A stretch of 59,556 nucleotides of DNA from an uncultured Verrucomicrobiota bacterium (GCA_903876795.1 CAIRBK010000088.1:1-59556), one strand, 5' to 3'. Shown: positions 17,528 through 26,073, numbered from the stretch's first letter. Program-made: numbers and translations. The notes: generated from the sequence alone by a model not told the origin.

Positions 17528-18277
17528 TCAGCGCAGGCGTTGCTGCAAATCCCGCAGGCTGCGGGTGAGGGGCAGGCGTGCGCCGGATTTGAGGATGACG
17601 ACGTGTTCGTCGCCGGCGATGAGCTGGATCTCGCGCACCTGGTTCAGGTTGACGATGGTCGAGCGGCTGGTGCGGAAAAAGAGGCGGGGGTCGAGCTCGG
17701 TCTCGAGCATGGCGAGGGTGCGGCGCAGGATGTGGTTGCCGCCGGCGGTGTGGAGGATGGCGTAATTGGCGGCGGCCTCGATCCAGTCGATCTCGTCGGC
17801 CCGCACGACGTGGTAACGCTCGTTGTTTTTAACGAGGAAGCGCTCCAGCGGCCCGGTGGGTGGCGGGAGCGGGAGGGTTTTGCTTTCGGCCGTCCCGGGG
17901 TTGGCCGCGCGGGCGGCGAGGCGGACGCGGGCGCGGGTGAGGGCGTCGGCGAGGCGGTCGGGCGGGCAGGGTTTTAAAAGGTAGTCGAAGGCTTCGACGG
18001 CGAAGGCTTCGAGGGCGTGTTCGCGGTGCGCGGTGAGGAAGATGGCCAGGGGGAGCCATTCGTCGCGCACGGCGCGGAGGACATCGAGGCCGTTGGGGGC
18101 GGGCATCTCGATGTCCAGAAACACGAGGTCGGGGCGGAGTTCGCCGATGAGGCGGATGGCCTCGGTGCCGTCGCCGGCTTCGCCGACGAGTTCGACGTCG
18201 GTCTCGGCGGCGAGCAATCGGCGGAGGCGTGCGCGGGCGGGAGGTTCGTCGTCAACGATCAGGATGCGGAGAGTCAT
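17528..18277 (-). CDS. LytTR-family response regulator
   Basis: 249 residues. The receiver domain (1-120) has the acidic pair DDE at 9-11, the phosphoacceptor Asp55 (VFLDIEMP), the switch Thr in IFLTAHRE and Lys in LLKPC. A LytTR DNA-binding domain follows (about 145-249: FLVKNNERYHVVRADEIDWI, LDPRLFFRTSRSTIVNLNQV). It overlaps the sensor kinase gene by four bases. The efflux operon starts 125 bases further on, on the same strand, so it is the obvious target. LytTR proteins bind pairs of short direct repeats; I could not pick a clear pair in the gap. Confidence 0.93.
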   Translation of the reverse strand: MTLRILIVDDEPPARARLRRLLAAETDVELVGEAGDGTEAIRLIGELRPDLVFLDIEMPAPNGLDVLRAVRDEWLPLAIFLTAHREHALEAFAVEAFDYLLKPCPPDRLADALTRARVRLAARAANPGTAESKTLPLPPPTGPLERFLVKNNERYHVVRADEIDWIEAAANYAILHTAGGNHILRRTLAMLETELDPRLFFRTSRSTIVNLNQVREIQLIAGDEHVVILKSGARLPLTRSLRDLQQRLR

Positions 18278-19476
18278 GCGCCGACGGGGTGGAAGGGGAT
18301 TTCCACGGAGGCGAGGGCGCCGCCGGGACCGATTTGGATGGAGAAGGAATGGTCGTCACCGTAAAGCGCGGCGAGGCGGTTGCGCGTGTTGCTCAGGCCG
18401 ATGCCGCCGGAGGAGGCGGACGGGGCGGCGGAGGCGGCGGGGCGCGGGGAGAGCGGCGGTTGGGTTTGCGTTGCGCCGGTGCCATCGTCGGCGACTTCGA
18501 GGTGCAGACGGTCGCCGTGGAGCCGGGCGCGCAAAGTGACGACTCCGGGGCGGGCGAGCGGGGCGATGCCGTGGATGATGGCGTTTTCCACCAGGGGCTG
18601 GAGGAGCAGCGTGGGCACGGCGGCGGTGAGGGTGGCGGGGTTTATTTCGAGTTTGATGGAGAGCCGGTCGGCGAACCGGATGCGCTGGATGTCGAGGTAG
18701 CGTTCAACCAGGGCGAGTTCCTCGGCGAGGGTGACTTCGCGGCGGTCGCCGGAGTCGAGCACGGAGCGGAGCAGGTCGCACAACGAGCACAGCATGGCGT
18801 CGGCCTGGCGCGGGTTTTCGTGGATGAGGCCGGAGACGGCGTTGAGGGCGTTGAAGAGGAAGTGGGGGTTGAGCTGCATTTGCAGAGCCATGAGACGGCT
18901 CTCGACTGCACTGGCCTCGGCGAGAAGGGCGCGGCGTTCTCGCTCCATGCTTTTCTCGTGATAGGCGAGCGCGTGGCTGGCGGTGATGAGGACGGCGTAA
19001 ATGGGAAAAGCAAAGCGCGCGACCACGCCGCGAAACATATCGTCGGGTATGAGGGTGCCCATATCGAGGGACGTCAGGTTCGGAGCGTGGGGATTGATGG
19101 GCAGCGGAAACTCAATCAGCCCGGCGCGGAGGGCGTGCTGGGCCAGCACGCCGAGCGAGAAGGCGATGCCCAGTCCGATCACCAGGTGCAGGGGGAGGGC
19201 CCATAGCCAGGTGCGGGCGTTGATCTGCAAGCGACGGCCCAGCCACAGGATGGCCGGGGCAAGGATCAGCCACGGCACCCAGTCCACGACGGCCAGCCCG
19301 TAGGAGCCGCGCCAGCGGGGGCCGGGGGCAAAGGTTTGCAACGCGAGCAACACGGTGATGGCCCCCAAGACCACCGGAAGAAGGATTTGATGGGGCGGTC
19401 GTCGCACCGAAACGGGGGAGGGGGATTCGGTGACTTTCACTTCGGAAGGGTGAGCAAGGAGACGGGAGGGAGTCAC
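18274..19476 (-). CDS. LytS-type sensor histidine kinase (multi-pass membrane sensor)
   Basis: 400 residues. The N-terminal half has four or five hydrophobic segments (ILLPVVLGAITVLLALQTF, AVVDWVPWLILAPAILWL, ALPLHLVIGLGIAFSLGVLA). The His_kinase domain is at about residues 195-275 (LQMQLNPHFLFNALNAVSGL, with the phosphoacceptor His in NPHFLFN). A HATPase domain completes the chain (LLQPLVENAIIHGI and GIGLSNTRNRLAALYG). This is the standard partner of a LytTR regulator. It overlaps both neighbouring genes by four bases, so the three genes are translationally coupled. The signal sensed is unknown; no extracytoplasmic domain of size is present. Confidence 0.92.
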   Translation of the reverse strand: MTPSRLLAHPSEVKVTESPSPVSVRRPPHQILLPVVLGAITVLLALQTFAPGPRWRGSYGLAVVDWVPWLILAPAILWLGRRLQINARTWLWALPLHLVIGLGIAFSLGVLAQHALRAGLIEFPLPINPHAPNLTSLDMGTLIPDDMFRGVVARFAFPIYAVLITASHALAYHEKSMERERRALLAEASAVESRLMALQMQLNPHFLFNALNAVSGLIHENPRQADAMLCSLCDLLRSVLDSGDRREVTLAEELALVERYLDIQRIRFADRLSIKLEINPATLTAAVPTLLLQPLVENAIIHGIAPLARPGVVTLRARLHGDRLHLEVADDGTGATQTQPPLSPRPAASAAPSASSGGIGLSNTRNRLAALYGDDHSFSIQIGPGGALASVEIPFHPVGA

Positions 19477-20018
19477 GCCGAACCTCCGGGCTGGGCGGCG
19501 GTATTGGCGAGGATCGCGAGCACGTTGCGGGCGACCCGGCCCGGCAGGCTTTCTGGATCGTGGAAGGGGTTGGTGGTCGGGGTCTCGCCGCCCAGCCAGC
19601 CCGCCATGTGAGCGTAGTTGTGCTTGCGCGCGTAGGTGAAGAGGCAGTGCAGCTCGTGGCCGGAGAAAACCCCGAGCAGGGCGGCGGACCAGTTTTGCGC
19701 TTCGCGCCGGGAGATGGCCTTTTTTTCGGTCAACTGCCTGAGCATACGTTGGACGTTGGCGGAAGTGGTCGGTTCGAGTGTGAGCGCGTCTTCGGCGAGC
19801 GCCTCGTCAAACGCGATCAACAAAGTCGAAATGCCCACGATCGGCTCAAGGTGAGGCGAGGAAGGTTTCGGCGCGTCCGGCACGGGAGTATCCGCATGGT
19901 ATTCGAACAAGCTGGGTTCTAACGCGAACTGTGCGGCGGCGGGCTGGGATGCGCAGAGGGTAGCGGCCAAGGTCAAAAGCGCGGAGGCCAAAAGGGCGGA
20001 ATGAGGGCGTGGATTCAT
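19473..20018 (-). CDS. Secreted hypothetical protein preceding the LytS gene
   Basis: 181 residues from the ATG at 20018, chosen because a signal peptide follows (ALLASALLTLAATLCASQPAAAQ). An upstream in-frame ATG at 20054 adds 12 residues. The mature part is mostly helical, with AISRREAQNWSAALLGVFSG and HELHCLFTYARKHNYAHMAG. I do not recognise a family. It is translationally coupled to the sensor kinase, so it may be a periplasmic accessory of the sensor. Confidence 0.55.
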   Translation of the reverse strand: MNPRPHSALLASALLTLAATLCASQPAAAQFALEPSLFEYHADTPVPDAPKPSSPHLEPIVGISTLLIAFDEALAEDALTLEPTTSANVQRMLRQLTEKKAISRREAQNWSAALLGVFSGHELHCLFTYARKHNYAHMAGWLGGETPTTNPFHDPESLPGRVARNVLAILANTAAQPGGSA

Positions 20019-20211
20019 CCGCCAAGGATGGCGCGGAGTCCGATGCGAACCCACGCCTCAGGGATAAACAAGGCGTCATACGGGATTAACTCTCGGGCAT
20101 TTGTTACGACACGGGAGAGAATTCGCCGGGTATCTGGGCGGGTGGACGAACGACCACCCGGGCAGTCGGTGCGGCCAAGGGCGGGGACACTTTCACCGGG
20201 CGGGTGCGACT

Positions 20212-23200
20212 TCAGCCCCCAAGAACGATGAGCGTTTCGCCGGCGTTAACGGGGCGGCCTTCGGCGCAGCGGATTTCGCGGATCACGCCGGCGCGCGTGG
20301 CCGAGACGGTGACTTCCATTTTCATGGATTCGAGGATCACCAGCGGATCGCCTTCGGCGACGGAGGAACCGGGTGTGGCAAGGATTTTCCAGACGTTGCC
20401 GGGAATGTGGGCGGGGAGGGCGACGCAACCTTCGGGAATCGCGGACTCGTCGGCGGAGGCGGCAGCTTCGTCGGACGCGGAGAAGTTGAGCTGGCCGCTG
20501 TCGATCCAACGCTGGCGCTCGGCTTCGAAGGCGGACTGCTGGTGGGTTTTGAAGGCGGTGATGGCGGTTTCGTTTTCAGCGAGGAAGCGCTGGTAGTCGC
20601 GGAGCTTGAAGGTGGTTTCCTCGATGCGGAGTTTGACGCGGCCTTGCGGGAAGTCCTCGCGGAACTGCGTGAGCTCGGCGTTGGAAACGGGGTAGAAGCG
20701 GATCTGGTCAAAAAAGCGCAGGAGCCACGGTTTGCCGTCCTTGAAGTCGGCGGTCTGCTTGAAGCGATTCCACATCTGGCAGGTGCGGCCGATGAATTGA
20801 TAACCACCCGGGCCCTCCATACCGTAGATGCAGAGGTAGGCGCCGCCTATGCCGACGGCGTTTTCGGGCGTCCAGGTGCGGGCGGGGTTGTATTTTGTAG
20901 TGACAAGCCGGTGACGCGGATCGACCGGTGTGGCGACGGGCGCGCCGAGATAGACGTCGCCGAGGGCGAGCACGAGGTAGGAGGCGTCGAAGCAGATGCG
21001 GTGGACGGCGGCGAGGTCGGGGAGGTCGTTGATGCGGCGGATGAACTCGATGTTGGACGGGCACCACGGGGCGTCTTTGCGGACGATCTGCATGTATTTG
21101 CGGATGGCAAGGAGCGTGGATTCGTCTTCCCAGGAGAGCGGCAGGTGGACGATGCGCGAGGGCACCTCGAGGTCATCGACGGGCGGAAGCTCGGACTCGG
21201 CCCGCAGGAGAATTTCGAGCAGACGTTCGGACGGGAGGATACGTTGGTCGAAGTGGATCTGGAGCGAGCGAATGCCGGGCGTGAGGTCGATGAGACCGGG
21301 GATTTGGTGTCGCTCAAGCCACGTCTGAAGGGCGTGGGCTCTCATGCGGAGCGTGAGGTCGAGTTGGAGCGGGCCGTATTCGACGAGGAGGTTGGCGTCG
21401 CCGGAGCGGCGATAAACCACCTGCGGCGCGGCGGGCCGGGCCGGCAGGACGTGGAGGATGGCCGGCTCGGCTGGAGTGTCACCTAATGGGTGACACTTTG
21501 GCTTGGGCGCGGGGCGGAGGGTCTCGATGGTGGAGTCCTGGGCGTAGACGAGCTCGCGGGCGTGTTGGGCGGTGAGGGCGGTGAAGCGGACTTTGTCGCC
21601 GGGCTTGAGCTGCCCCATTTTCCAGAGCTCGGCCTGCACGATGGTGAACGGGCACACGAAGCCGCCGCAGCTGGGGCCGTCGGGGCCGAGGATGATGGGC
21701 ATGTCGCCCGTGAAATCGACGGCGCCGATGGCGTAGGCGTTGTCGTGGATGTTGGAGGGATGCAGGCCGGCTTCGCCGCCGTCGCGACGCGCCCACTCGG
21801 GCTTGGGGCCGATCAGGCGGACACCGGTGCGGGCGGAGTTGTAGTGAACTTCGTAGGCGGTGGAGAGGAGCGTGGTGATGTCGTTTTCGGTGAAGAAATC
21901 GGGGGCACCGTGCGGTCCATAAAGAACGCCGATCCGCCACTCACGGGTGAGGGGCGGCTGGATCGACGCGGGGGCGCGGAGGAGCGGGGCGCCGGTGGTG
22001 ACGCCGGCGGGCGTGGAGGTGTGGACACGAAGGACGTCGCCGGTGCGGAGGGCGCGGCCGGAGTGTCCGCCGAAGAGACCGAGGGTGAAGGTGGACTTGC
22101 TGCCGAGGTAGTCGGGCACGTCGAAGCCGTGGCGGATGCCTAGGTAGGCGCGCAGTCCGGGGCCATCGACGGAGCCGATGCGGAGCGTCTGGCCGGCCTT
22201 GACGCGGAGGGCGCGATGGAAGGCGACGGGTTTTCCGTCTAGGGTGGCCGGCATGTGCGCGCCGGTGAGCGCGACTATGGCGGGGGTGTTGAATCGGAGG
22301 GTGGGACCGTTGACGGTGAGTTCGAGGCCGGCGGCGGTGTCGGGGTTGCCTACGAGGCGGTTGGCTAGGCGGAAGGAGAGGTTGTCCATCGGGCCGGAAG
22401 GCGGCACGCCGACGTCCCAGTAGCCGATGCGCCCGGGGTAGTCCTGCACGGTGGTCTGCGTGCCGCCCTCGATCACCTCGACGGTCGAGGGGACGAAGGG
22501 AAGCGTGGAGAGATACTTCGTGGTGACGGAGCCGATACGGAAGCCCTCGCTGGCGATGATCTGGCGCAGGTAGGGGAGGTTGTTTTCGAGACCGTGGACG
22601 CGGGTGTCGGCAAGGGCGGAGTCGAGGCGGGCGATGGCGTCGGCGCGGTCGGCGCCGCGGACGATGATCTTGGCGATCATCGGGTCGTAGAAGGCGGAGA
22701 TTTCGCTGCCGGTTTCGACCCAGGTCTCGATGCGGGCGGTTTTGGGGAAGTGGACGTCGGTGAGGGTGCCGGCGGAGGGTTGGAAGTTTTTGCCGGCGTC
22801 TTCGGCGTAGAGGCGGACCTGAATGGAGTGACCGGTGGAAGGGAAGCCGCCAATGTTCGTATTACGAACATCCGGGTTGGATGATTGCAGCGAAGTTTCG
22901 GAGTGAATGTTCGTAATACGAACATTGGGGCGGAGGTCGAGGGTGCCGGCGGCGGCGCGGATCATCCATTCGACGAGGTCCACGCCGGTGACTTCTTCGG
23001 TGACGCCGTGTTCGACTTGGAGGCGGGTGTTGACTTCGAGGAAATAAAAGAGGCCGGTGGCGTTGTCGTAAACGAACTCGACGGTGCCGGCGTTGGTGTA
23101 ACCGACGGCCGTGCCGAGTCGCGCGGCGCAGGCGTGGAGATCGGCGCGTTGCGCGGCGGTCAGGCCGGGGGCGGGGGTTTCTTCGACAACCTTTTGGTTG

Positions 23201-23898
23201 CGGCGTTGGACGGAGCAGTCGCGTTCGCCGAGGGCGACGACGTGGCCGCGGCTGTCACCGAGGATCTGGACCTCGATGTGGCGGGCGTGTTCGACGAATT
23301 TTTCGAGGAAAACGCCGCCGTCTTTGAAATTGTTTTTGGCGAGGCGAACGACCGATTCGAAGGCGGGTGCGAGTTCGGCGGGTTTGCGGATGAGGGACAT
23401 GCCGATGCCGCCGCCGCCGCCGGTGCTTTTCAGCATGACGGGGTAACCGATGCGGGCGGCTTCGCGCCGAGCGGTTTCGAGATCGGGGAGGAGATCGGTG
23501 CCGGGTAGGAGCGGGACGCCGTGGGCTTTGGCGAGGGCGCGGGCGGAGTGCTTGGGGCCGAGCTGGCGCATCTGCGCGGCGCGGGGGCCGATGAAGGCGA
23601 TGCCGGCGGCTTCGCAGGCTTCGACGAAGGCGGCGTTTTCGGAGAGGAAACCGTAGCCGGGGTGGATGGCCTGGGCGCCGGTGGCTTTGGCGGCGGCGAG
23701 GATTATATCGGCGTCGAGGTAGGACTGGGCGGCGGGGGAGGGGCCGATGTGGACGGCCTGGTCGGCTTGGGAGACGTGCAGGCTGTGGCGGTCGGCGTCG
23801 GAGTAGACGGCGACGGAGGCGATGCCCATCTTGCGGAGGGTGCGGATGACGCGGCAGGCGATGGCGCCGCGGTTGGCGATCAATACTTTTGAGAACAT
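20212..23898 (-). CDS. Biotin-dependent urea/guanidine carboxylase
   Basis: 1228 residues. Biotin carboxylase domain about 1-450 (KVLIANRGAIACRVIRTLRK, GGGGGIGMSLI, RDCSVQRRNQKVVEE, then VRLYAEDAGKNFQPSAG). KipA-like/AHS2 half of the carboxyltransferase about 485-770 (GGTQTTVQDYPGRIGYWDVG, PSGPMDNLSFRLANRLVGN). KipI-like/AHS1 half about 820-1010 (RRSGDANLLVEYG). C-terminal biotinyl domain with Lys1193 (LESMKMEV). This is the order of urea carboxylases. With the DUF1989 pair upstream, however, the substrate is more likely guanidine, giving carboxyguanidine. Two oddities: residues about 324-350 are encoded by an inserted 79-bp palindrome pair, and a 23-bp palindrome (21475-21497) sits in the linker before AHS1. 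Last gene of the block, 93 bases after the second DUF1989 gene. Confidence 0.9.
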   Translation of the reverse strand: MFSKVLIANRGAIACRVIRTLRKMGIASVAVYSDADRHSLHVSQADQAVHIGPSPAAQSYLDADIILAAAKATGAQAIHPGYGFLSENAAFVEACEAAGIAFIGPRAAQMRQLGPKHSARALAKAHGVPLLPGTDLLPDLETARREAARIGYPVMLKSTGGGGGIGMSLIRKPAELAPAFESVVRLAKNNFKDGGVFLEKFVEHARHIEVQILGDSRGHVVALGERDCSVQRRNQKVVEETPAPGLTAAQRADLHACAARLGTAVGYTNAGTVEFVYDNATGLFYFLEVNTRLQVEHGVTEEVTGVDLVEWMIRAAAGTLDLRPNVRITNIHSETSLQSSNPDVRNTNIGGFPSTGHSIQVRLYAEDAGKNFQPSAGTLTDVHFPKTARIETWVETGSEISAFYDPMIAKIIVRGADRADAIARLDSALADTRVHGLENNLPYLRQIIASEGFRIGSVTTKYLSTLPFVPSTVEVIEGGTQTTVQDYPGRIGYWDVGVPPSGPMDNLSFRLANRLVGNPDTAAGLELTVNGPTLRFNTPAIVALTGAHMPATLDGKPVAFHRALRVKAGQTLRIGSVDGPGLRAYLGIRHGFDVPDYLGSKSTFTLGLFGGHSGRALRTGDVLRVHTSTPAGVTTGAPLLRAPASIQPPLTREWRIGVLYGPHGAPDFFTENDITTLLSTAYEVHYNSARTGVRLIGPKPEWARRDGGEAGLHPSNIHDNAYAIGAVDFTGDMPIILGPDGPSCGGFVCPFTIVQAELWKMGQLKPGDKVRFTALTAQHARELVYAQDSTIETLRPAPKPKCHPLGDTPAEPAILHVLPARPAAPQVVYRRSGDANLLVEYGPLQLDLTLRMRAHALQTWLERHQIPGLIDLTPGIRSLQIHFDQRILPSERLLEILLRAESELPPVDDLEVPSRIVHLPLSWEDESTLLAIRKYMQIVRKDAPWCPSNIEFIRRINDLPDLAAVHRICFDASYLVLALGDVYLGAPVATPVDPRHRLVTTKYNPARTWTPENAVGIGGAYLCIYGMEGPGGYQFIGRTCQMWNRFKQTADFKDGKPWLLRFFDQIRFYPVSNAELTQFREDFPQGRVKLRIEETTFKLRDYQRFLAENETAITAFKTHQQSAFEAERQRWIDSGQLNFSASDEAAASADESAIPEGCVALPAHIPGNVWKILATPGSSVAEGDPLVILESMKMEVTVSATRAGVIREIRCAEGRPVNAGETLIVLGG
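21475..21497. repeat. Palindrome inside the carboxylase gene (interdomain linker)
   Basis: AGTGTCACC at 21475-21483 and GGTGACACT at 21489-21497 form a perfect 9-bp stem with a 5-base loop. It encodes part of the stretch KCHPLGDTPAEPA, near residue 805, between the two carboxyltransferase halves. This is a position that tolerates insertion. Confidence 0.45.
22850..22928. repeat. 79-bp palindrome pair (BIME-like, family D) inserted in frame in the carboxylase gene
   Basis: Two 19-bp near-perfect palindromes with arms ATGTTCGTA and TACGAACAT lie at 22853-22871 and 22907-22925. They are inverted relative to each other (central base T versus A) and the element ends in matching CCAATG/CATTGG. The element translates to about 27 residues in the carboxylase (NVRITNI...VRNTNIGG) just before the conserved HSIQVRLYAED strand, where other carboxylases have a short surface loop. 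The reading frame is kept open. Confidence 0.75.
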
Positions 23899-23991
23899 CG
23901 GATTTTTTGCCGCGAATTTCGCGGTTGGGAGCGGATGCAGAATGGGATTTTATCCGCGATCATCGGTGTAATCAGCGGAGAGATGCTTGGC

Positions 23992-24651
23992 TCAGGGATT
24001 CCAGACGAGGACTTCCACGGGGGTGGGGTTCCAGCCGTTGCAGGGGTTGTTGAGCTGGGGGCAGTTGCTGATGAGGCAGACGATGTCCATGCGGGCGACC
24101 ATATCGACGTATTTGCCGGGTGAGGACACGCCGTCGGCGAATTGAAGGCCGCCTTCGGGGGTGACGGGGACGTTCATGAAGAAGTTGATGTTCGCCGGGA
24201 TGTCGCGCTTGTTGAGGTCGAAGGAGGAGCCGGGCCAGGTCATCAGGCCGAGGAGGAAACTTTGGCGGCAGGAGTGCATGTGGCGGGTGCCGTGGCCGTA
24301 GCGGAGGGTGTTGGCCTCGCAGGAGCAGGCGCCGCCGAGGGTGTCGTGGCGGCCGCAGGTGTCGGCGGTGATCTCGGCGAGCACGCGGAGTTCGTTGGAG
24401 TAGAGCTTGGTGCCGGTGGTGAGGTAGATGCAGCCGTTTTCGCGGATCGTGTCTTGGGCGCTGTAGCGTTCGCGGAAATCGGCGGCGTTGTAGAAGAGGG
24501 TGTCGGCGGCCTGGTTGCCCTCGAGGTCGAGGATGCGGAAGGTTTGGCCGGCCTTGATGGGGTGCATCCAGAAATCGCCGGCGGGGATGACGCGGCGGTA
24601 GGCGGCGTCGGCGGGGACGAGGGTGGATTCGGTGTAGTTGAGCGTGCTCAT
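23992..24651 (-). CDS. DUF1989 protein (urea carboxylase-associated; CgdAB-type subunit)
   Basis: 219 residues. DUF1989 family, recognised by [55 protein letters not shown] and [18 protein letters not shown]. Such proteins were long called urea carboxylase-associated proteins 1 and 2. They are now known as the two subunits of carboxyguanidine deiminase (CgdA, CgdB), which removes ammonia from carboxyguanidine to leave allophanate. The cysteine and histidine cluster is consistent with a metal site. It lies 28 bases after its paralogue at 24680-25480, with a REP palindrome between, and 93 bases before the carboxylase. I chose the ATG at 24651; the open frame extends upstream but without family similarity. 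Confidence 0.88.
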   Translation of the reverse strand: MSTLNYTESTLVPADAAYRRVIPAGDFWMHPIKAGQTFRILDLEGNQAADTLFYNAADFRERYSAQDTIRENGCIYLTTGTKLYSNELRVLAEITADTCGRHDTLGGACSCEANTLRYGHGTRHMHSCRQSFLLGLMTWPGSSFDLNKRDIPANINFFMNVPVTPEGGLQFADGVSSPGKYVDMVARMDIVCLISNCPQLNNPCNGWNPTPVEVLVWNP

Positions 24652-24659
24652 GGGATGGG

Positions 24660-24682
24660 AATCGCCTGCAAGCAGGCTCCTA
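24660..24682 (-). repeat. REP palindrome, family B, supplying a stop codon
   Basis: This copy matches 893-915 apart from one base in the arm and a change in the head (CTAG for GTAG). On the minus strand its TAG is the stop codon of the preceding DUF1989 gene (24680-24682), so the repeat overlaps the 3' end of a gene and fills the gap to the next start. Confidence 0.6.
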
Positions 24683-25480
24683 GAGGCTGAAGAGTTCGGA
24701 GTTGTAGAGGGCGCGCTCGTTTTCGGGACGGTAGGTGCGGCAGTAGTCGTCTGCGGCGGGAGGGTCGCTGCGCCAGAGTTGGAGTTTGACGGGGGCGGGG
24801 CCGTAGGCGGGTGCGGTGTCCAGGGGGTGGTGGCAGGTGGTGAGGACAACGAGGACATCGAGTTCGGCGCGGAGGTCGACGAGGTCGCCGGCGCGGGAAT
24901 GGTTGGGGACGAAGGAGAGGCGGCCTTCGGCGTCGGTGTTGAGCTTGCTGAAGAGGTTGATGTTGGGAACGAGGTCGCGGGCGTTGAGGCCGTGTTTGGC
25001 GAGTTCGATGAGGAAGTGGTCGCGGGAGTTGCGATGCCAGGCGTTGCGGGCGGTCTGGTAGGTTTTGACGCCCCATTTTTTTTCGACGTGGGCGGCGGTG
25101 TCGTGGCCGCCGAGCGGGTCGTGCCAGCCGAGGGTGTCGCCGGTAATAGAGAAGAGGGCGCGGGCCATGTCGGAATAGAGCATGAAACCCGTGGTGAGCT
25201 TGGCGGTGTGCTGGCCCTTGAGGGTGTCGGCCATGTTGTAACGGTCGATGGGCTCGGCGCGGTTGAAGCAGAGGAAGGAGACGTTGGCGCCGGCTTCGAG
25301 GGCGGTCAGGCGGAGGGTGGTGTGACGGCGGACGGTGAACGACACGGCGGAGCCGCCGGGGATCGTCTCTTCGACGAGGAGACGGTCGGCGGGGATGGGA
25401 GTTGGGACAGGCGCCGGGCCGGAGGGGCGCGAGGTGGTGAAGGAGGTGCCGGTGGGCGCGGGCGGGACGAGGAGCGGCAT
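24680..25480 (-). CDS. DUF1989 protein (urea carboxylase-associated; second CgdAB-type subunit)
   Basis: 266 residues. Same family as the downstream neighbour: [87 protein letters not shown]. Presence of two different DUF1989 genes directly before the carboxylase is the hallmark of the carboxyguanidine deiminase arrangement. I did not assign CgdA or CgdB individually. A proline-rich N-terminal segment of about 30 residues precedes the domain. A possible operator lies immediately upstream (25485-25512), and no Shine-Dalgarno is evident, so binding there would also block ribosome access. Confidence 0.87.
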   Translation of the reverse strand: MPLLVPPAPTGTSFTTSRPSGPAPVPTPIPADRLLVEETIPGGSAVSFTVRRHTTLRLTALEAGANVSFLCFNRAEPIDRYNMADTLKGQHTAKLTTGFMLYSDMARALFSITGDTLGWHDPLGGHDTAAHVEKKWGVKTYQTARNAWHRNSRDHFLIELAKHGLNARDLVPNINLFSKLNTDAEGRLSFVPNHSRAGDLVDLRAELDVLVVLTTCHHPLDTAPAYGPAPVKLQLWRSDPPAADDYCRTYRPENERALYNSELFSL

Positions 25481-25484
25481 GATG

Positions 25485-25512
25485 GTGTTACGAAATTAAC
25501 AAAAAGTATTAC
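25485..25512 (-). promoter_or_regulatory. Candidate NikR-like operator before the DUF1989 genes
   Basis: GTGTTAC (25485-25491) and GTATTAC (25506-25512) are exactly 21 bases apart, two helical turns, and end 4 bases before the DUF1989 start codon. The same pair with the same spacing recurs before the ABC substrate-binding gene at 31534-31561. The regulator encoded at 25576-26016 is the obvious binder. Length and spacing fit the two-half-site operators of NikR proteins. The half-sites can be read as direct or imperfect inverted repeats. Confidence 0.5.
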
Positions 25513-25547
25513 CGCAAGAATAATGGCAGGGGGGCGTGGGATCGGAA

Positions 25548-25571
25548 GAAACGGCTCAGCCGTTCCGCCAC
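25548..25571. repeat. REP palindrome, family C
   Basis: Copy of the GAAACGGCT...GCCGTTCCGC palindrome (stem ACGGC/GCCGT) directly downstream of the NikR-like gene on the minus strand. Other copies lie at 27571-27598 and, in tandem, at 44788-44885. Confidence 0.55.
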
Positions 25572-25575
25572 CCGG

Positions 25576-26016
25576 TCAGAGGAGCGGAGGCATGTTGGTG
25601 GCGGTGAGGTTGAGTTTGCCGGTGCGGACGCCTCGGCAGGTCGTGAGCTCGTTGGCTAGGGTCTGGAGGGCGTCGGCTTTGCCCTGGACGAGGAGGACCT
25701 CCATGTAGTTGTGGTGCTCCAAGTGGACATGCATGCTGGAGACGATCATGAGGTAATACTTGTGCTGGATGGCGGCGAGGCGGGCTTGGAGGCCCTTGGT
25801 GGTGTGGTCGTAGACGAGGCTGATGGTGCCGGCGACCGACTCGGTGCCCAGTTGGGCGGCGTAGTCGAGCAGGCCGTCGCGGGCGAGGGCGGCGACGGCC
25901 TGGGAGCGGCTGGCGTAACCGCGGTTTTTGACCATGGCGTCGAGCTCGTCCAGGAGGCTTTCGGGGAGCGAGACGCTGAAGCGGGCGAGACGGTCTTTTT
26001 TGGCGGCGGCGGGCAT
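25576..26016 (-). CDS. NikR-like ribbon-helix-helix/ACT regulator lacking the nickel cysteine
   Basis: 146 residues. An N-terminal ribbon-helix-helix (RLARFSVSLPESLLDELDAM, RGYASRSQAVAALARDGLL) precedes a NikR C-terminal ACT domain (about 62-140). Alignment by eye to E. coli NikR at a constant offset of 9 places His85, His96 and His98 at the nickel ligands His76, His87 and His89. The fourth ligand, Cys95, is replaced by Tyr104 (HVHLEHHNYMEV). High-affinity square-planar nickel binding is therefore doubtful. No nickel enzyme or nickel transporter is seen here; the carboxylase is nickel-free. I infer a regulator of this operon that senses something else, or another metal. It lies between glutamine synthetase and the DUF1989 genes. 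Confidence 0.85.
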   Translation of the reverse strand: MPAAAKKDRLARFSVSLPESLLDELDAMVKNRGYASRSQAVAALARDGLLDYAAQLGTESVAGTISLVYDHTTKGLQARLAAIQHKYYLMIVSSMHVHLEHHNYMEVLLVQGKADALQTLANELTTCRGVRTGKLNLTATNMPPLL

Positions 26017-26073
26017 GTGGGGTGGTGAATCAAACAGAGAGCACGAGGGGGGGCGGGGAGGTCACGGAGAAAA

